A stretch of DNA of 64,000 bases, taken from contig CAIJXT010000019.1 in NCBI GenBank assembly GCA_903824665.1, positions 165,472 through 229,471 on the forward strand. The letters run 5' to 3'. A program made the position numbers and the translations under genes. The DNA is from an uncultured Bacteroidota bacterium. Its GTDB lineage: Bacteria > Bacteroidota > Bacteroidia > Chitinophagales > Chitinophagaceae. The notes under the pieces were generated by a model. It saw only the letters and a list, made by a program, of their open reading frames with translations. It did no database searches and was not told the origin of the DNA. Below, piece after piece: positions 17,851 to 26,221 of the stretch (its first letter is position 1; each line of letters opens with the position of its first letter).

Positions 17851-19051
17851 CGAACTGGTCAGACAGAAATTTGACCAGAACGACTTTGCGTACAACGCCC
17901 TTAACTGGGATTTGCTCGCAGAGAAGCTGGACGGCCGTGCGAAAAAACGCAGTATGATCATGTGGCTCTGGATGCCTGCAGCCGGAATGGCAGCATCTGT
18001 AGCGCTGGCAATAGGGGTTACCTCGTTGCTGAGATTTGGTGTACCTGATGCCGGAAATGGCGATGCGGGTTATGCCCACACAGGGAAGTTTGTGCAGCGC
18101 TATGCTGTGACTGCACCGATGGCAATGATACCGTATACTGCACCTACCAATACCGAAACACCACCGAAAACGAGCAGGAAAAGCAAGGCGACAGCATCAA
18201 AACCTGTAGAGCGTGCAGTAGCTGGCAACAACATAGGCATCAAACTTAATGATGTAGCGGGCAATGACCTATCGGCCCCCCAAAATGGCATAGCTGTAGT
18301 GGCTAACAGTGCTGCTGCCCATAAAACAATAGCACCACAAAAACAGAAGAAAGATCTGGCTGCACGTGAGGTGATCCATACCTTCAGGCAGGAGCAGAAT
18401 GTAGTGCGGAAACCACTGAACTTATCTATAATAGTATCTGGCGGCGTGTGCCAGGGCAACAGGACAAGCGGCTATATGGCCGGTGCGACAGTGCGCAAGA
18501 TGATCAATGACAAGGTATATGTAGAGAGTGATATTGCGCTTGCAAGCAGCGACAATGTGCAGTCGACAATGTATATGGACTACAGCAATGCTACTGTGAC
18601 CGAAGGTGGTGGTGGTATAGGCGCAACAGCAGGCAGGCCGGGATCAGCATCGAAAACCACCTCTGTAGACGCTTCGAACCTACCGACCGATAAAAGCCTG
18701 CAGGGCGTGGCCAAAATACATGATGTGTCGTACAACCTTTATTACGCACAGGTGACACCGAGCATCGGCTACAAAGTAATGAAAAGGATGTCGATAGGTA
18801 TGGGTCCTGACTTTCAGAAAATGCTTGTGGACAACCGGCCAGCAACGTCTGAAGTAGACCGTGGCAATCTGCAGGTAGCGCCCTCTTTTGATGTAGGGTT
18901 TATAGGCAAGACAGAATATGCGCTGACCCAAAGAGTAAAAGCGGCAGTTGCGTATCGTAAAGGCATAAACGGAGTAATCAACCCCAGCGACAAATACATA
19001 GACCGTGACTACCTGCAATTCCAGATGAAGTGCACGATCTTTAACAGGTAG
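17831..19051 (+). CDS. Anti-sigma-like, membrane-anchored beta-barrel-type protein
   Basis: 406 aa. The N-terminal ~40 residues (FDELVRQKFDQNDFAYNALNWDLLAEKLDG) look like the cytoplasmic sigma-binding part of Bacteroidetes anti-sigma factors. One membrane helix follows at about 42-66, then a Lys/Ala/Thr-rich linker to ~190. From ~195 (LSIIVSGGVCQG) to the end it has alternating strands and aromatic girdles as in small outer-membrane beta-barrels (GYMAGATVRKMINDKVYVESDI, VTPSIGYKVMKRMSIGMGPDF). It overlaps the ECF sigma gene by 20 bp. A likely role is to hold the sigma factor and sense the envelope; this is inference. A strong terminator follows. Confidence 0.75.
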   Translation: MKPREFDELVRQKFDQNDFAYNALNWDLLAEKLDGRAKKRSMIMWLWMPAAGMAASVALAIGVTSLLRFGVPDAGNGDAGYAHTGKFVQRYAVTAPMAMIPYTAPTNTETPPKTSRKSKATASKPVERAVAGNNIGIKLNDVAGNDLSAPQNGIAVVANSAAAHKTIAPQKQKKDLAAREVIHTFRQEQNVVRKPLNLSIIVSGGVCQGNRTSGYMAGATVRKMINDKVYVESDIALASSDNVQSTMYMDYSNATVTEGGGGIGATAGRPGSASKTTSVDASNLPTDKSLQGVAKIHDVSYNLYYAQVTPSIGYKVMKRMSIGMGPDFQKMLVDNRPATSEVDRGNLQVAPSFDVGFIGKTEYALTQRVKAAVAYRKGINGVINPSDKYIDRDYLQFQMKCTIFNR

Positions 19052-19091
19052 TAAGCAGTACAAGCGAAAAACAGGCAATACAACGCCATAT

Positions 19092-19126
19092 GCATGCCCC
19101 GGATAATCCGGGGCATGCTTTTTTTG
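19092..19126 (+). terminator. Rho-independent terminator of the sigma operon
   Basis: A 9-bp perfect stem GCATGCCCC with its complement, followed by seven T (19119-19125). It ends the sigma/anti-sigma-like operon. Confidence 0.9.
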
Positions 19127-19216
19127 CTGCCAGCCGGGAAGTATAGGGATTGGCAAAATATGGTATACCTGCAAGAGTTAAACTGCTTTGTGTAAGCCAA
19201 ACGAATGGCATGAAGG

Positions 19217-19224
19217 TACCTTTG
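19217..19224 (+). promoter_or_regulatory. -7 promoter element of the DUF4142 gene
   Basis: TACCTTTG located 31 bp before ATG 19256; no TTG at ideal distance upstream. Confidence 0.5.
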
Positions 19225-19255
19225 CATTGAACAATCACTAATAAAAACTACAACT

Positions 19256-19774
19256 ATGAAAACAATGATATCTGTGCTAACGGCTGCATCTATGGCCCTT
19301 ACAATGGCTGCATGTAATAAAGATGGCAATGATGGTATGAATCAGGCAGACAAAGAATTTTTTGAAAGGGCGGCATATGCGCACAACGCGGCTGTAGAAT
19401 TGGGAAATCTGGCATCGGCAAATGGCAGTGAAGCCACAGTAAAATCGTACGCGGCGATTGTGGTCACAGAACACAATACGGCCCGGACTGAACTGAAGTT
19501 GCAGGCAGGCGAGCGCAATTACACCTTACCTACAAACTCAGACCTGGAGCATCAGGCACTGAAGATAGTGTTAGATGGTAAGTCGGGCCGGGGATTTGAT
19601 TCGATATACATGAAAGGTCAGGTTGCAGACCACATCCAAACGATAGGCATTATGCAGGATGAGATCAACAATGGCAAAGATCAGGAATTGAAGAACTATG
19701 CGGCAAAATACCTGCCACAGGCGCAGCAGCAAAAAACCGCTGCAGACGCCATCGTTGCAGCGATGAACTATTAG
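19256..19774 (+). CDS. DUF4142 lipoprotein
   Basis: 172-aa lipoprotein (MKTMISVLTAASMALTMAAC, lipobox MAAC). The mature part is a helical bundle with the DUF4142 pattern: ADKEFFERAAYAHNAAVELG, SYAAIVVTEHNTARTEL, YMKGQVADHIQTIGIMQDEI and a conserved DQELKNYAAKYLPQAQQ. DUF4142 proteins are ferritin-like in fold and common in stress-linked secreted sets, but no enzymatic activity is established. It is monocistronic, with its own promoter box and a strong terminator. Confidence 0.88.
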   Translation: MKTMISVLTAASMALTMAACNKDGNDGMNQADKEFFERAAYAHNAAVELGNLASANGSEATVKSYAAIVVTEHNTARTELKLQAGERNYTLPTNSDLEHQALKIVLDGKSGRGFDSIYMKGQVADHIQTIGIMQDEINNGKDQELKNYAAKYLPQAQQQKTAADAIVAAMNY

Positions 19775-19804
19775 TATGCAGCATTGCAGCTTAAAGAAAT
19801 ACAA

Positions 19805-19843
19805 CAAGCGTTGGCGGGTCTGACCCGCCAACGCTTGTTTTGT
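19805..19843 (+). terminator. Strong rho-independent terminator
   Basis: A near-perfect 15-bp stem CAAGCGTTGGCGGGT and its complement with a very short loop, then TTTTGTT. Confidence 0.9.
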
Positions 19844-19940
19844 TATAAAAAGCGCTCCACGAGGCTTCTATACCAGTATGTGAAAATTTTAACCAGATAA
19901 TTCGAATAGCAATTCTTAATTTCACAAAAAAAACGTGAAC

Positions 19941-20558
19941 ATGAAGAACACTCTTATAACTATCGCGGCTGTTGCAATTTCGTTTGTGTCGGGAGCTGCT
20001 TATGCGCAGCAAAGTAAATCGCTGCAGCCAGGTGACCAGCTGCCCATGTCGGGTACCGTGCTTAAAGATGCGAGCCGCGGTGGAGATATGCCTTATTTCA
20101 AGGCTGCTGACAAAAACGGACTGCTGGTGATGTTCTCCTGCAATACCTGCCCGTTTGTGGTAAAAAATGAAAGCACGACGCGTAAAACGATCGAGTATGC
20201 CCGCAACCATGGTGTGGGTGTGGTGATCATCAACTCTAACGAAGCAAAACGCGACGGAGATGATGCTTATGACGCTATGAAGCAATACGCAAAGGGACAG
20301 GGCTATACGGTTCCGTACCTTGTCGACGAAAATTCAGTATTAGCCGATCTGTTTGGAGCAAACCATACTCCTGAAGTATTTCTGTTTAACAACAAGAATG
20401 TGCTTGTATACAAGGGTGCTATGAACGACAATCCGGGCAATCCGGAAAAGGCTCAGGTAATGTATATATCGAATGCGATAGACGCTGTCGTTGCGGGTAA
20501 GGAACCCAATCCGAAATCTACAAAGTCTATAGGCTGCAGCATAAAGCGCAAGGCATAA
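19941..20558 (+). CDS. Thioredoxin-like (redoxin/AhpC-TSA type) secreted protein
   Basis: 205 aa with a signal peptide (MKNTLITIAAVAISFVSGAAYAQ). The thioredoxin fold carries a CxxC motif CNTCPF near residue 70 in LLVMFSCNTCPFVV, then VVIINSNEAKRDGDDAYD, the cis-Pro region ANHTPEVFLFN and VYKGAMNDNPGN. This pattern matches the peroxiredoxin-like/redoxin domain proteins of Bacteroidetes. It acts in the periplasm, likely as a disulfide reductase; its partner is not known. ATG 19941 is used (a GTG lies 6 bp upstream). It is bounded by terminators on both sides, so it is a single-gene unit. Confidence 0.85.
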   Translation: MKNTLITIAAVAISFVSGAAYAQQSKSLQPGDQLPMSGTVLKDASRGGDMPYFKAADKNGLLVMFSCNTCPFVVKNESTTRKTIEYARNHGVGVVIINSNEAKRDGDDAYDAMKQYAKGQGYTVPYLVDENSVLADLFGANHTPEVFLFNNKNVLVYKGAMNDNPGNPEKAQVMYISNAIDAVVAGKEPNPKSTKSIGCSIKRKA

Positions 20559-20590
20559 GACACTAAATATTTTCGTTATACGAATAGCAA

Positions 20591-20616
20591 AAGCACAGCT
20601 GTAAGGCTGTGCTTTT
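20591..20616 (+). terminator. Rho-independent terminator
   Basis: An 8-bp stem AGCACAGC/GCTGTGCT followed by TTTT ends the redoxin gene. Confidence 0.85.
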
Positions 20617-20646
20617 TCAGTTTAACACTATGCTGCAATTTTCGCA

Positions 20647-20678
20647 TTGTACCGTTTTCATAAATCAATGTATCTTTG
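20647..20678 (+). promoter_or_regulatory. Promoter of purF
   Basis: A TTG at 20647-20649 and, after 21 bp, TATCTTTG (20671-20678). The box ends 7 bp before ATG 20686, so the mRNA would start at or within a base or two of the start codon. Confidence 0.65.
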
Positions 20679-20685
20679 CGGCCTC

Positions 20686-22530
20686 ATGTCTGACGCAATA
20701 AAGCACGAGTGCGGGCTAGCATTCATCCGCCTCCTAAAACCGCTCTCTTATTACCACCAGAAGTATGGTACAGCCTTTTTCGGGCTCAACAAATTGTACC
20801 TGCTGATGGAAAAGCAGCATAACAGGGGACAGGACGGAGCAGGTATAGCCACCGTAAAACTGAACACCGAACCGGGTCACCAGTTTATGCACAGGCTGCG
20901 AATAGGTGGTGCACAGGCAATTGCACAGATTTTTCAGAACATAAGCCAGGAAGTAGGCGATCTGGAAAAAATGTACCCAGAGATCATGCAACACCCCGGA
21001 CTTATGAAAGGGTATATGCGCTTTATGGGCGAGGTGATGATGGGGCACCTGCGATATGGCACACAGGGTAAAAACAATGTGGAGTTTTGCCACCCCTTTG
21101 TGAAGCCACACATCAACCCGACCAGAAACCTTACGATGGCCGGCAATTTCAATCTGGTCAATACAGACGAGCTTTTTGCACGGCTGGGGCAACACCCGAA
21201 TACTACATTGCGTGAAAGTGATCTGGGTGCGATGATCGAGACCATACACTACTACCTGTGCATGGCCGATGATACTAACCCGGCACAGCTGAATATAGAG
21301 GGCATCCTGAAACAAGCAACCACCCATTTTGATGGAGGCTATGTGTTCTGCGGTCTGATAGGCAATGGCGACAGCTTTGTGATGCGCGACCCGAACGGGA
21401 TACGTCCATGCTATTATTATCAGGATGATGAGGTTGTAGTGGCAGCATCTGAACGTGCAGCGATAATGACCTCATTTAATGTGGCACAAGCCAATATCAA
21501 AAAACTACAGCCCGGGCATGCACTGATAGTAGATGCATCGGGGAATGTAACGAACCCCGAAATACTGCCGGCACGCAAGCTTACCGCCTGCAGTTTTGAG
21601 CGCATCTATTTCAGCAGGGGCAGCGATCCGGACATTTATCGGGAGCGCATGGCGCTGGGACGGAATCTAGCGGGTACTGTGTTGCAGGCGTTAGACAACC
21701 ATCTGAGGCATACGATAGTATCTTTTATACCCAATACCGCTGAGACCGCATTTTACGGCCTGATCAAAGGGCTGGAAGACTATCTGAAAGAAATACAGAT
21801 CAAGAAAATACTGGCCCGGCCAGATATGCCGGAAAACGAAATGAGGGAACTCATTCACCGCAGGGTACGCATAGAAAAGATCGCGATAAAAGATGTGAAG
21901 ATGCGCACTTTTATAACGGAAGATGCGTCGCGGAATGAGATGGTGCAGCATGTGTATGACATTACGTACGGAACAGTGGAGCGAGGTGTAGATACACTGG
22001 TTGTGATCGATGATTCGATAGTGCGCGGCACTACCCTAAAGGAGAGCATTATAAAGATGCTGAACCGCCTGGGCCCGAAACGCATCATTGTGGTTTCGTC
22101 GGCACCTCAAATCAGGTACCCTGACTGCTACGGCATAGATATGAGCCGCATGGGTGATTTCATAGCGTTTCAGGCAGCAGTGGGCTTGCTGGCCGACAAT
22201 GGAATGGCTGGCAAACTGGAGGACATCTACCAGCAATGCAAGGCTGCTGAAGGAGCGGGTACGCTGGATAAAGAGAATTTTGTGAAAGGCGTTTATGAAT
22301 CATTTACGCCTGAGCAAATCAGTAAAAAAATTGCTGCCATGCTGCGGCACGAAGAAGTAACGGCTGAGGTAGATGTGATCTATCAATCGCTTGAGGGCCT
22401 GCACGATGCGTGCCCGCACAATCTGGGGGACTGGTACTTTACGGGTAACTACCCTACTCCGGGCGGCAACCGTGTAGCCAACAGGGCATTTATGAACTAT
22501 ATGGAAAAGCAGGAAGGCCGCGGATATTAG
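20686..22530 (+). CDS. purF: Amidophosphoribosyltransferase (long Bacteroidetes form)
   Basis: 614-aa enzyme of the first step of purine synthesis, making phosphoribosylamine from PRPP and glutamine. An N-terminal glutaminase domain has the nucleophile Cys9 in KHECGLAF, KQHNRGQDGAGIA and GHLRYGTQG; a C-terminal phosphoribosyltransferase domain has the PRPP motif VVIDDSIVRGTT. It is about 100 residues longer than typical PurF, with extra sequence inside the glutaminase half and at the C-terminus. The nucleophile is not at position 2, so removal of a short N-terminal peptide is expected. ATG 20686 is fixed by the promoter box 7 bp upstream. Confidence 0.88.
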   Translation: MSDAIKHECGLAFIRLLKPLSYYHQKYGTAFFGLNKLYLLMEKQHNRGQDGAGIATVKLNTEPGHQFMHRLRIGGAQAIAQIFQNISQEVGDLEKMYPEIMQHPGLMKGYMRFMGEVMMGHLRYGTQGKNNVEFCHPFVKPHINPTRNLTMAGNFNLVNTDELFARLGQHPNTTLRESDLGAMIETIHYYLCMADDTNPAQLNIEGILKQATTHFDGGYVFCGLIGNGDSFVMRDPNGIRPCYYYQDDEVVVAASERAAIMTSFNVAQANIKKLQPGHALIVDASGNVTNPEILPARKLTACSFERIYFSRGSDPDIYRERMALGRNLAGTVLQALDNHLRHTIVSFIPNTAETAFYGLIKGLEDYLKEIQIKKILARPDMPENEMRELIHRRVRIEKIAIKDVKMRTFITEDASRNEMVQHVYDITYGTVERGVDTLVVIDDSIVRGTTLKESIIKMLNRLGPKRIIVVSSAPQIRYPDCYGIDMSRMGDFIAFQAAVGLLADNGMAGKLEDIYQQCKAAEGAGTLDKENFVKGVYESFTPEQISKKIAAMLRHEEVTAEVDVIYQSLEGLHDACPHNLGDWYFTGNYPTPGGNRVANRAFMNYMEKQEGRGY

Positions 22531-22553
22531 CATATAACCAGAAAAAATCAATT

Positions 22554-22590
22554 CGGGCTGTACCGCGAAAGCCGGTATGGCCCGTTTCTT
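22554..22590 (+). terminator. Probable terminator after purF
   Basis: An imperfect GC-rich stem (CGGGC..GTACCG with CGGTA..GGCCCG) followed by TTTCTTT, 20 bp after the purF stop. Confidence 0.6.
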
Positions 22591-22637
22591 TGGATATAAA
22601 CTGTGATACATGTAATTTTTCAGAGCAGGGAAAATCC

Positions 22638-22645
22638 TAAATTTG
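22638..22645 (+). promoter_or_regulatory. -7 promoter element of the TonB-C gene
   Basis: TAAATTTG, 34 bp before ATG 22680. Confidence 0.45.
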
Positions 22646-22679
22646 CAAATCAGGCGAAAGCAACCCTGTTTCGGTTTTG

Positions 22680-23096
22680 ATGAAACTCCTCCTCAATTTC
22701 CTCATTTTCTTACTGACGGTGCTCTGCAGCGAGTATTGCACGGCCGGGGGTATGTGCATACGTGACTATGACAGCAGCACACACCGGTATGTGTATTTTC
22801 AGGTAGATATCATGCCGGAATATCCGGGCGGTATTCAGGAGTACTTTATTGGCAATTTCAAATATCCACCCCATCAGGAAGTTTTTCAATCGAAGATAGT
22901 GGTAGATGTGATAGTAGAAATGGACGGTAAGTTATCTGACCTGAAGATACACGGCAAGAAAAAGCAGGAGTATTCAGAAGTGGAACGTGAAACGATTCGC
23001 CTGATGAGCAAGATGCCTAAATGGACAGCCGGCACCTGCAAGGGTAGGCAGGTACCCGTAAAAATAACATTCCCTCTCATTTTTGAACCTGGTTGA
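22680..23096 (+). CDS. TonB C-terminal domain protein, short
   Basis: 138 aa with an N-terminal signal peptide (MKLLLNFLIFLLTVLCSEYCTAGG) and then a TonB-C-like domain. The pattern seen is MPEYPGGIQEYFIGNFKYP, IVVDVIVEMDGKLSDLKIHG, ERETIRLMSKMPKWTAG and VPVKITFPLIFEP, which matches the energy-transducer family. It lacks the Pro-rich linker and the exbB/exbD neighbours of a true energy transducer, so it is more likely a free TonB-C domain of unknown partner than a working TonB. Confidence 0.75.
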   Translation: MKLLLNFLIFLLTVLCSEYCTAGGMCIRDYDSSTHRYVYFQVDIMPEYPGGIQEYFIGNFKYPPHQEVFQSKIVVDVIVEMDGKLSDLKIHGKKKQEYSEVERETIRLMSKMPKWTAGTCKGRQVPVKITFPLIFEPG

Positions 23097-23426
23097 AAAA
23101 ACCAGTCAATACCTGAGATAATGGCTTGTGGACAAAATTCAGTTTCCGAAGCAGAAATCAGGCCTATAATACCCAAACAAGAGGGCGACTCAAAACCCCC
23201 ATTTTTGTCTACCTGAACCTGACTATGTTTGCCATTCAATTTGTGGCCAAAACTGCTACAAAAAATACAGCTACAAATTCAGCATACATAATCAGCTGAT
23301 AATTTGCTGTGTTGCAACATCTTTACACATTTTCGCAACATCTTTTAACGCGTACGCGCACGACGTGGCAGTAATTTTGCAATAGTGATCTATGATTTAT
23401 CACAAACAACAAAATCTACGAAACGT
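23097..23426 (+). promoter_or_regulatory. 330-bp gap with promoter box of the Big2 gene
   Basis: No gene seen. A perfect -7 box TAATTTTG lies at 23372-23379, 47 bp before ATG 23427. A GCAACATCTTT motif occurs twice just upstream (near 23315 and 23336) and could be a regulator site. Confidence 0.4.
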
Positions 23427-24899
23427 ATGAAAAAGACACAAATGCTAATTGCCATCATGCTGATGGGTATCGCCCTGATAACCGGGTGTAAGAAGAAGAA
23501 CGACGACAACAATAACAATGGCGGATCTGCCTCGGCATCGGCCCTGGTGATACAAACGGGAGCCCGCAGCATAGAGCCGGGCGGAACCATATCGTACGAA
23601 GCGATGGTTGTAGACTCGAAAGGCAACACAACACCCGCTACCGGGATAACCTGGAGCGTAAGCAACTCGCTGGGTAGTTTTTCAGGCAACACCTTTACAT
23701 CTACCGCTTCGGGAGCAGGTGTTGTTACAGCATCGGTAACAGTTGGCGGCAAAACACTTACTGCACAGGTGCCGGTTGGTATCTACCTGCCTGCTGTTTT
23801 CAGTGTAGTGCCATCGGCAGTGATCTGGACCACTAATGCCGGCACAATACCACTGACGCCATTTTATCTGGGTACCGGCAGCGTGTCGGGTTATACCTAC
23901 GCCAGCAGCAACACTGCAGTAGCATCTGTAGACGGCACCGGGAACATTACCTTCAACGCCACGGGCGAATGTGTAATTACGGTAACTGCCAACGGACTGT
24001 CTGAAAACAACAAAGTATACATACCTGTACTGGTTGTAGGCATACCAACAGCACCGTTGCCAGTGGTAAGAGTAGCCGTAAACCCAGCAGGAAAAGAATT
24101 GTTCCGGAATGAAACATCTGCCTTTACTGCTAAAGCCTACAACAGCTCTAACGCAGAAGTTACGGCAACATTCACATGGGCATCGCAGGACCCTGCAGTT
24201 GCGACAGTAGATGCTAACGGTACAGTAACCGCCAAAGCACTTGGAAAGACCATTATCACCGCTACTACCAGCGGTATCAGTGGCCAGGCAGAGGTAAACG
24301 TATTGCCAGATACTACTATCATCGTAACGCCGATAATGGCGAGCATTTCTCCGGGATCAACCAAACAGTTTACGGCACAAGCATATGCTGTAAACAAGAC
24401 TACTAAAGCACTGAGCCCGATAGCTATGCCAGCAGGGCTGACGTGGGAGATTCCGACGACCGGCGTGCCGATTTTCGACATCGCTTCCGTTAATTCAACC
24501 GGTCTGGTGACAATGAACAGCTCTGCTACAGCTGGTTTGTCGACCGTAGTGATTGCGCACGTGGCCTCGCCTACGATAGAAGAAGGTGCTGGCCTGGTAA
24601 TGGTGAGCATGTGTAACTGCGGTACTACCACCCCGGGTGTGCACCACATCAATGTTGCAGGTGGTTCTACCCTGAACATTAGCCTTACCGGCGGCCCACA
24701 AACTATATCGGCACAGGCGGTTGATGCAAGCAATAACCCGGTATCGGGTGCTGCTCTTACGTTCTGCTCTGATAATATGGCTGTGGTGAATGTAGATGGG
24801 TCGACCAACTCGATCATTCCATCAGGACCCGGAACAGCTATTGTGACAATATGTAACGGATCTGTGTCGACAACGATCACGGTAAACGTGACACTCTAA
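23427..24899 (+). CDS. Lipoprotein with bacterial Ig-like (Big2) domains
   Basis: 490-aa surface-type lipoprotein (lipobox ALITGC, then a KKKNDDNNNN spacer). It holds about five repeats of the Big2 type with the signature of a rigid segment plus A/TxV-D-xxGxVTAxxxGxxxITA, seen in VASVDGTGNITFNATGECVITVTA and VATVDANGTVTAKALGKTIITATT. Such domains build extended stalks for adhesion or protein display. The protein has no T9SS C-terminal signal, so it is likely held by its lipid anchor. It has its own promoter box and a strong terminator. The exact binding partner is unknown. Confidence 0.88.
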   Translation: MKKTQMLIAIMLMGIALITGCKKKNDDNNNNGGSASASALVIQTGARSIEPGGTISYEAMVVDSKGNTTPATGITWSVSNSLGSFSGNTFTSTASGAGVVTASVTVGGKTLTAQVPVGIYLPAVFSVVPSAVIWTTNAGTIPLTPFYLGTGSVSGYTYASSNTAVASVDGTGNITFNATGECVITVTANGLSENNKVYIPVLVVGIPTAPLPVVRVAVNPAGKELFRNETSAFTAKAYNSSNAEVTATFTWASQDPAVATVDANGTVTAKALGKTIITATTSGISGQAEVNVLPDTTIIVTPIMASISPGSTKQFTAQAYAVNKTTKALSPIAMPAGLTWEIPTTGVPIFDIASVNSTGLVTMNSSATAGLSTVVIAHVASPTIEEGAGLVMVSMCNCGTTTPGVHHINVAGGSTLNISLTGGPQTISAQAVDASNNPVSGAALTFCSDNMAVVNVDGSTNSIIPSGPGTAIVTICNGSVSTTITVNVTL

Positions 24900-24921
24900 A
24901 TTAGTTTCGAAAACCTTTGGA

Positions 24922-24957
24922 AAAACGTCTCTGCCGGCACGGCAGGGACGTTTTTTA
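24922..24957 (+). terminator. Rho-independent terminator
   Basis: Stem ACGTCTCTGCC/GGCAGGGACGT with a 5-base loop, followed by TTTTTT (24951-24956). Confidence 0.9.
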
Positions 24958-24987
24958 TGTGTTCTTAGTTTTACCTCAATATAAGTG

Positions 24988-24995
24988 TAAATTTG
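24988..24995 (+). promoter_or_regulatory. -7 promoter element of the glycosyltransferase
   Basis: TAAATTTG, 16 bp before ATG 25012. Confidence 0.5.
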
Positions 24996-25011
24996 CGGCT
25001 GCAATTTGCAG

Positions 25012-26178
25012 ATGCGGCACAACAGAAAAAAGATATTGATCCTTACGCTTGTTCATCCGGACTTGCTGCCGCCTGTATATGCAATTGCGAGAACATTGCG
25101 GGATGAAGGCGCTACTGTACACGTGTTGACCTTCGACTCACCGGTACCCTCAGAAAGCAAAACAGAAACGGGCATAACTATTGAATCGGCAGGCAGGCAT
25201 CATGGCTTAGGACTGATGCAACGGTTGGCAATCAGGCGACAATTTACATCGCGGGCGGCTATACTGGCGGGTGAAAGCCCTGATGCTATTATAGCATGCT
25301 GTGCATTTTCATTCCTATGCGGACTGAAAGTAAAAAAACAAACACCACTGGTTTACCATGCGTTGGAGATGTCGGACTTTCTGTGGCGCTCGATCAAAAG
25401 GTCTCCGCTATCTATGCTGAACAATCTGCTGGCGCTGCGAAGTATACATAAGGCCGATATGGTGACCACACCATCTGCACAACGGGCAGCCTGGCTAGCA
25501 GGCAGGTGTAAGATGGAAACGATGCCGCAGGTAGTACTGAATACTGTATACCTGTCTGACACAGCAGCATCGGATACGCTGAGCACATACCGGGATCTTG
25601 TGCCTGCACAACTGCATGGCAAAAAAACCATACTGTACATGGGATCCGTGAATACACAAAATTGTGTACTGGAACTGGTACAGGCATTCTGCAGCGTGAA
25701 TAACCAAGACAGTGCACTGCTGATAGCCGGCATGAAGGACACAGCGTATTGCAATGATATACGCAACTATGTGGCACAATCTGCGGTGGCAGACCGTATT
25801 GTATTGTTTCCGTTTGTGGCAGGCAGTACAAAAACTGCATTACAAACACATGCTGACATAGGAGTGTGCCTTGCCAGAGAAACTGATGACCCGGAATCGA
25901 AAATGACAGCCCCCAATAAAGTGGGTGAATATCTGGCCTGCGGGCTGTATGTGCTGGGCTCAGCAACGGTGTATATGCAACTTTTCGAGCTGTTGGAGGT
26001 AGCGTCATTAGCTGCTATGCCTGATGCTAAAAGCATTGCCGGTGCGATGACGGATGCACTGGTAGCAGTACAGGACCCACAATACAAAAGGAGGATAGAT
26101 AAATTTGTAAACAGGTACTATTGTATGCAGCAACAGATAGAACCGATAAGTGACTTTATAGCCGCACGAAAACCATAA
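25012..26178 (+). CDS. Glycosyltransferase, GT-B fold (group 1/4-like)
   Basis: 388 aa. The N-terminal half begins with the Rossmann strand KKILILTLVHPDLLPPVYAIARTL. The C-terminal half has the sugar-nucleotide-binding pattern KKTILYMGSVN, then DIGVCLARETDDPESKMTAPNKVGEYLACGLYVLGS, where the conserved acidic K-xx-EY-xACG motif of GT4-like enzymes is clear. It is cytoplasmic or peripheral, probably transferring a sugar in exopolysaccharide or LPS synthesis; the acceptor is unknown. It is transcribed alone, convergent with the protein-glutaminase operon. Confidence 0.82.
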   Translation: MRHNRKKILILTLVHPDLLPPVYAIARTLRDEGATVHVLTFDSPVPSESKTETGITIESAGRHHGLGLMQRLAIRRQFTSRAAILAGESPDAIIACCAFSFLCGLKVKKQTPLVYHALEMSDFLWRSIKRSPLSMLNNLLALRSIHKADMVTTPSAQRAAWLAGRCKMETMPQVVLNTVYLSDTAASDTLSTYRDLVPAQLHGKKTILYMGSVNTQNCVLELVQAFCSVNNQDSALLIAGMKDTAYCNDIRNYVAQSAVADRIVLFPFVAGSTKTALQTHADIGVCLARETDDPESKMTAPNKVGEYLACGLYVLGSATVYMQLFELLEVASLAAMPDAKSIAGAMTDALVAVQDPQYKRRIDKFVNRYYCMQQQIEPISDFIAARKP

Positions 26179-26221
26179 CTAGAAGACACCTGGTAATAGC
26201 GAACCTAACGCGAATACACAG

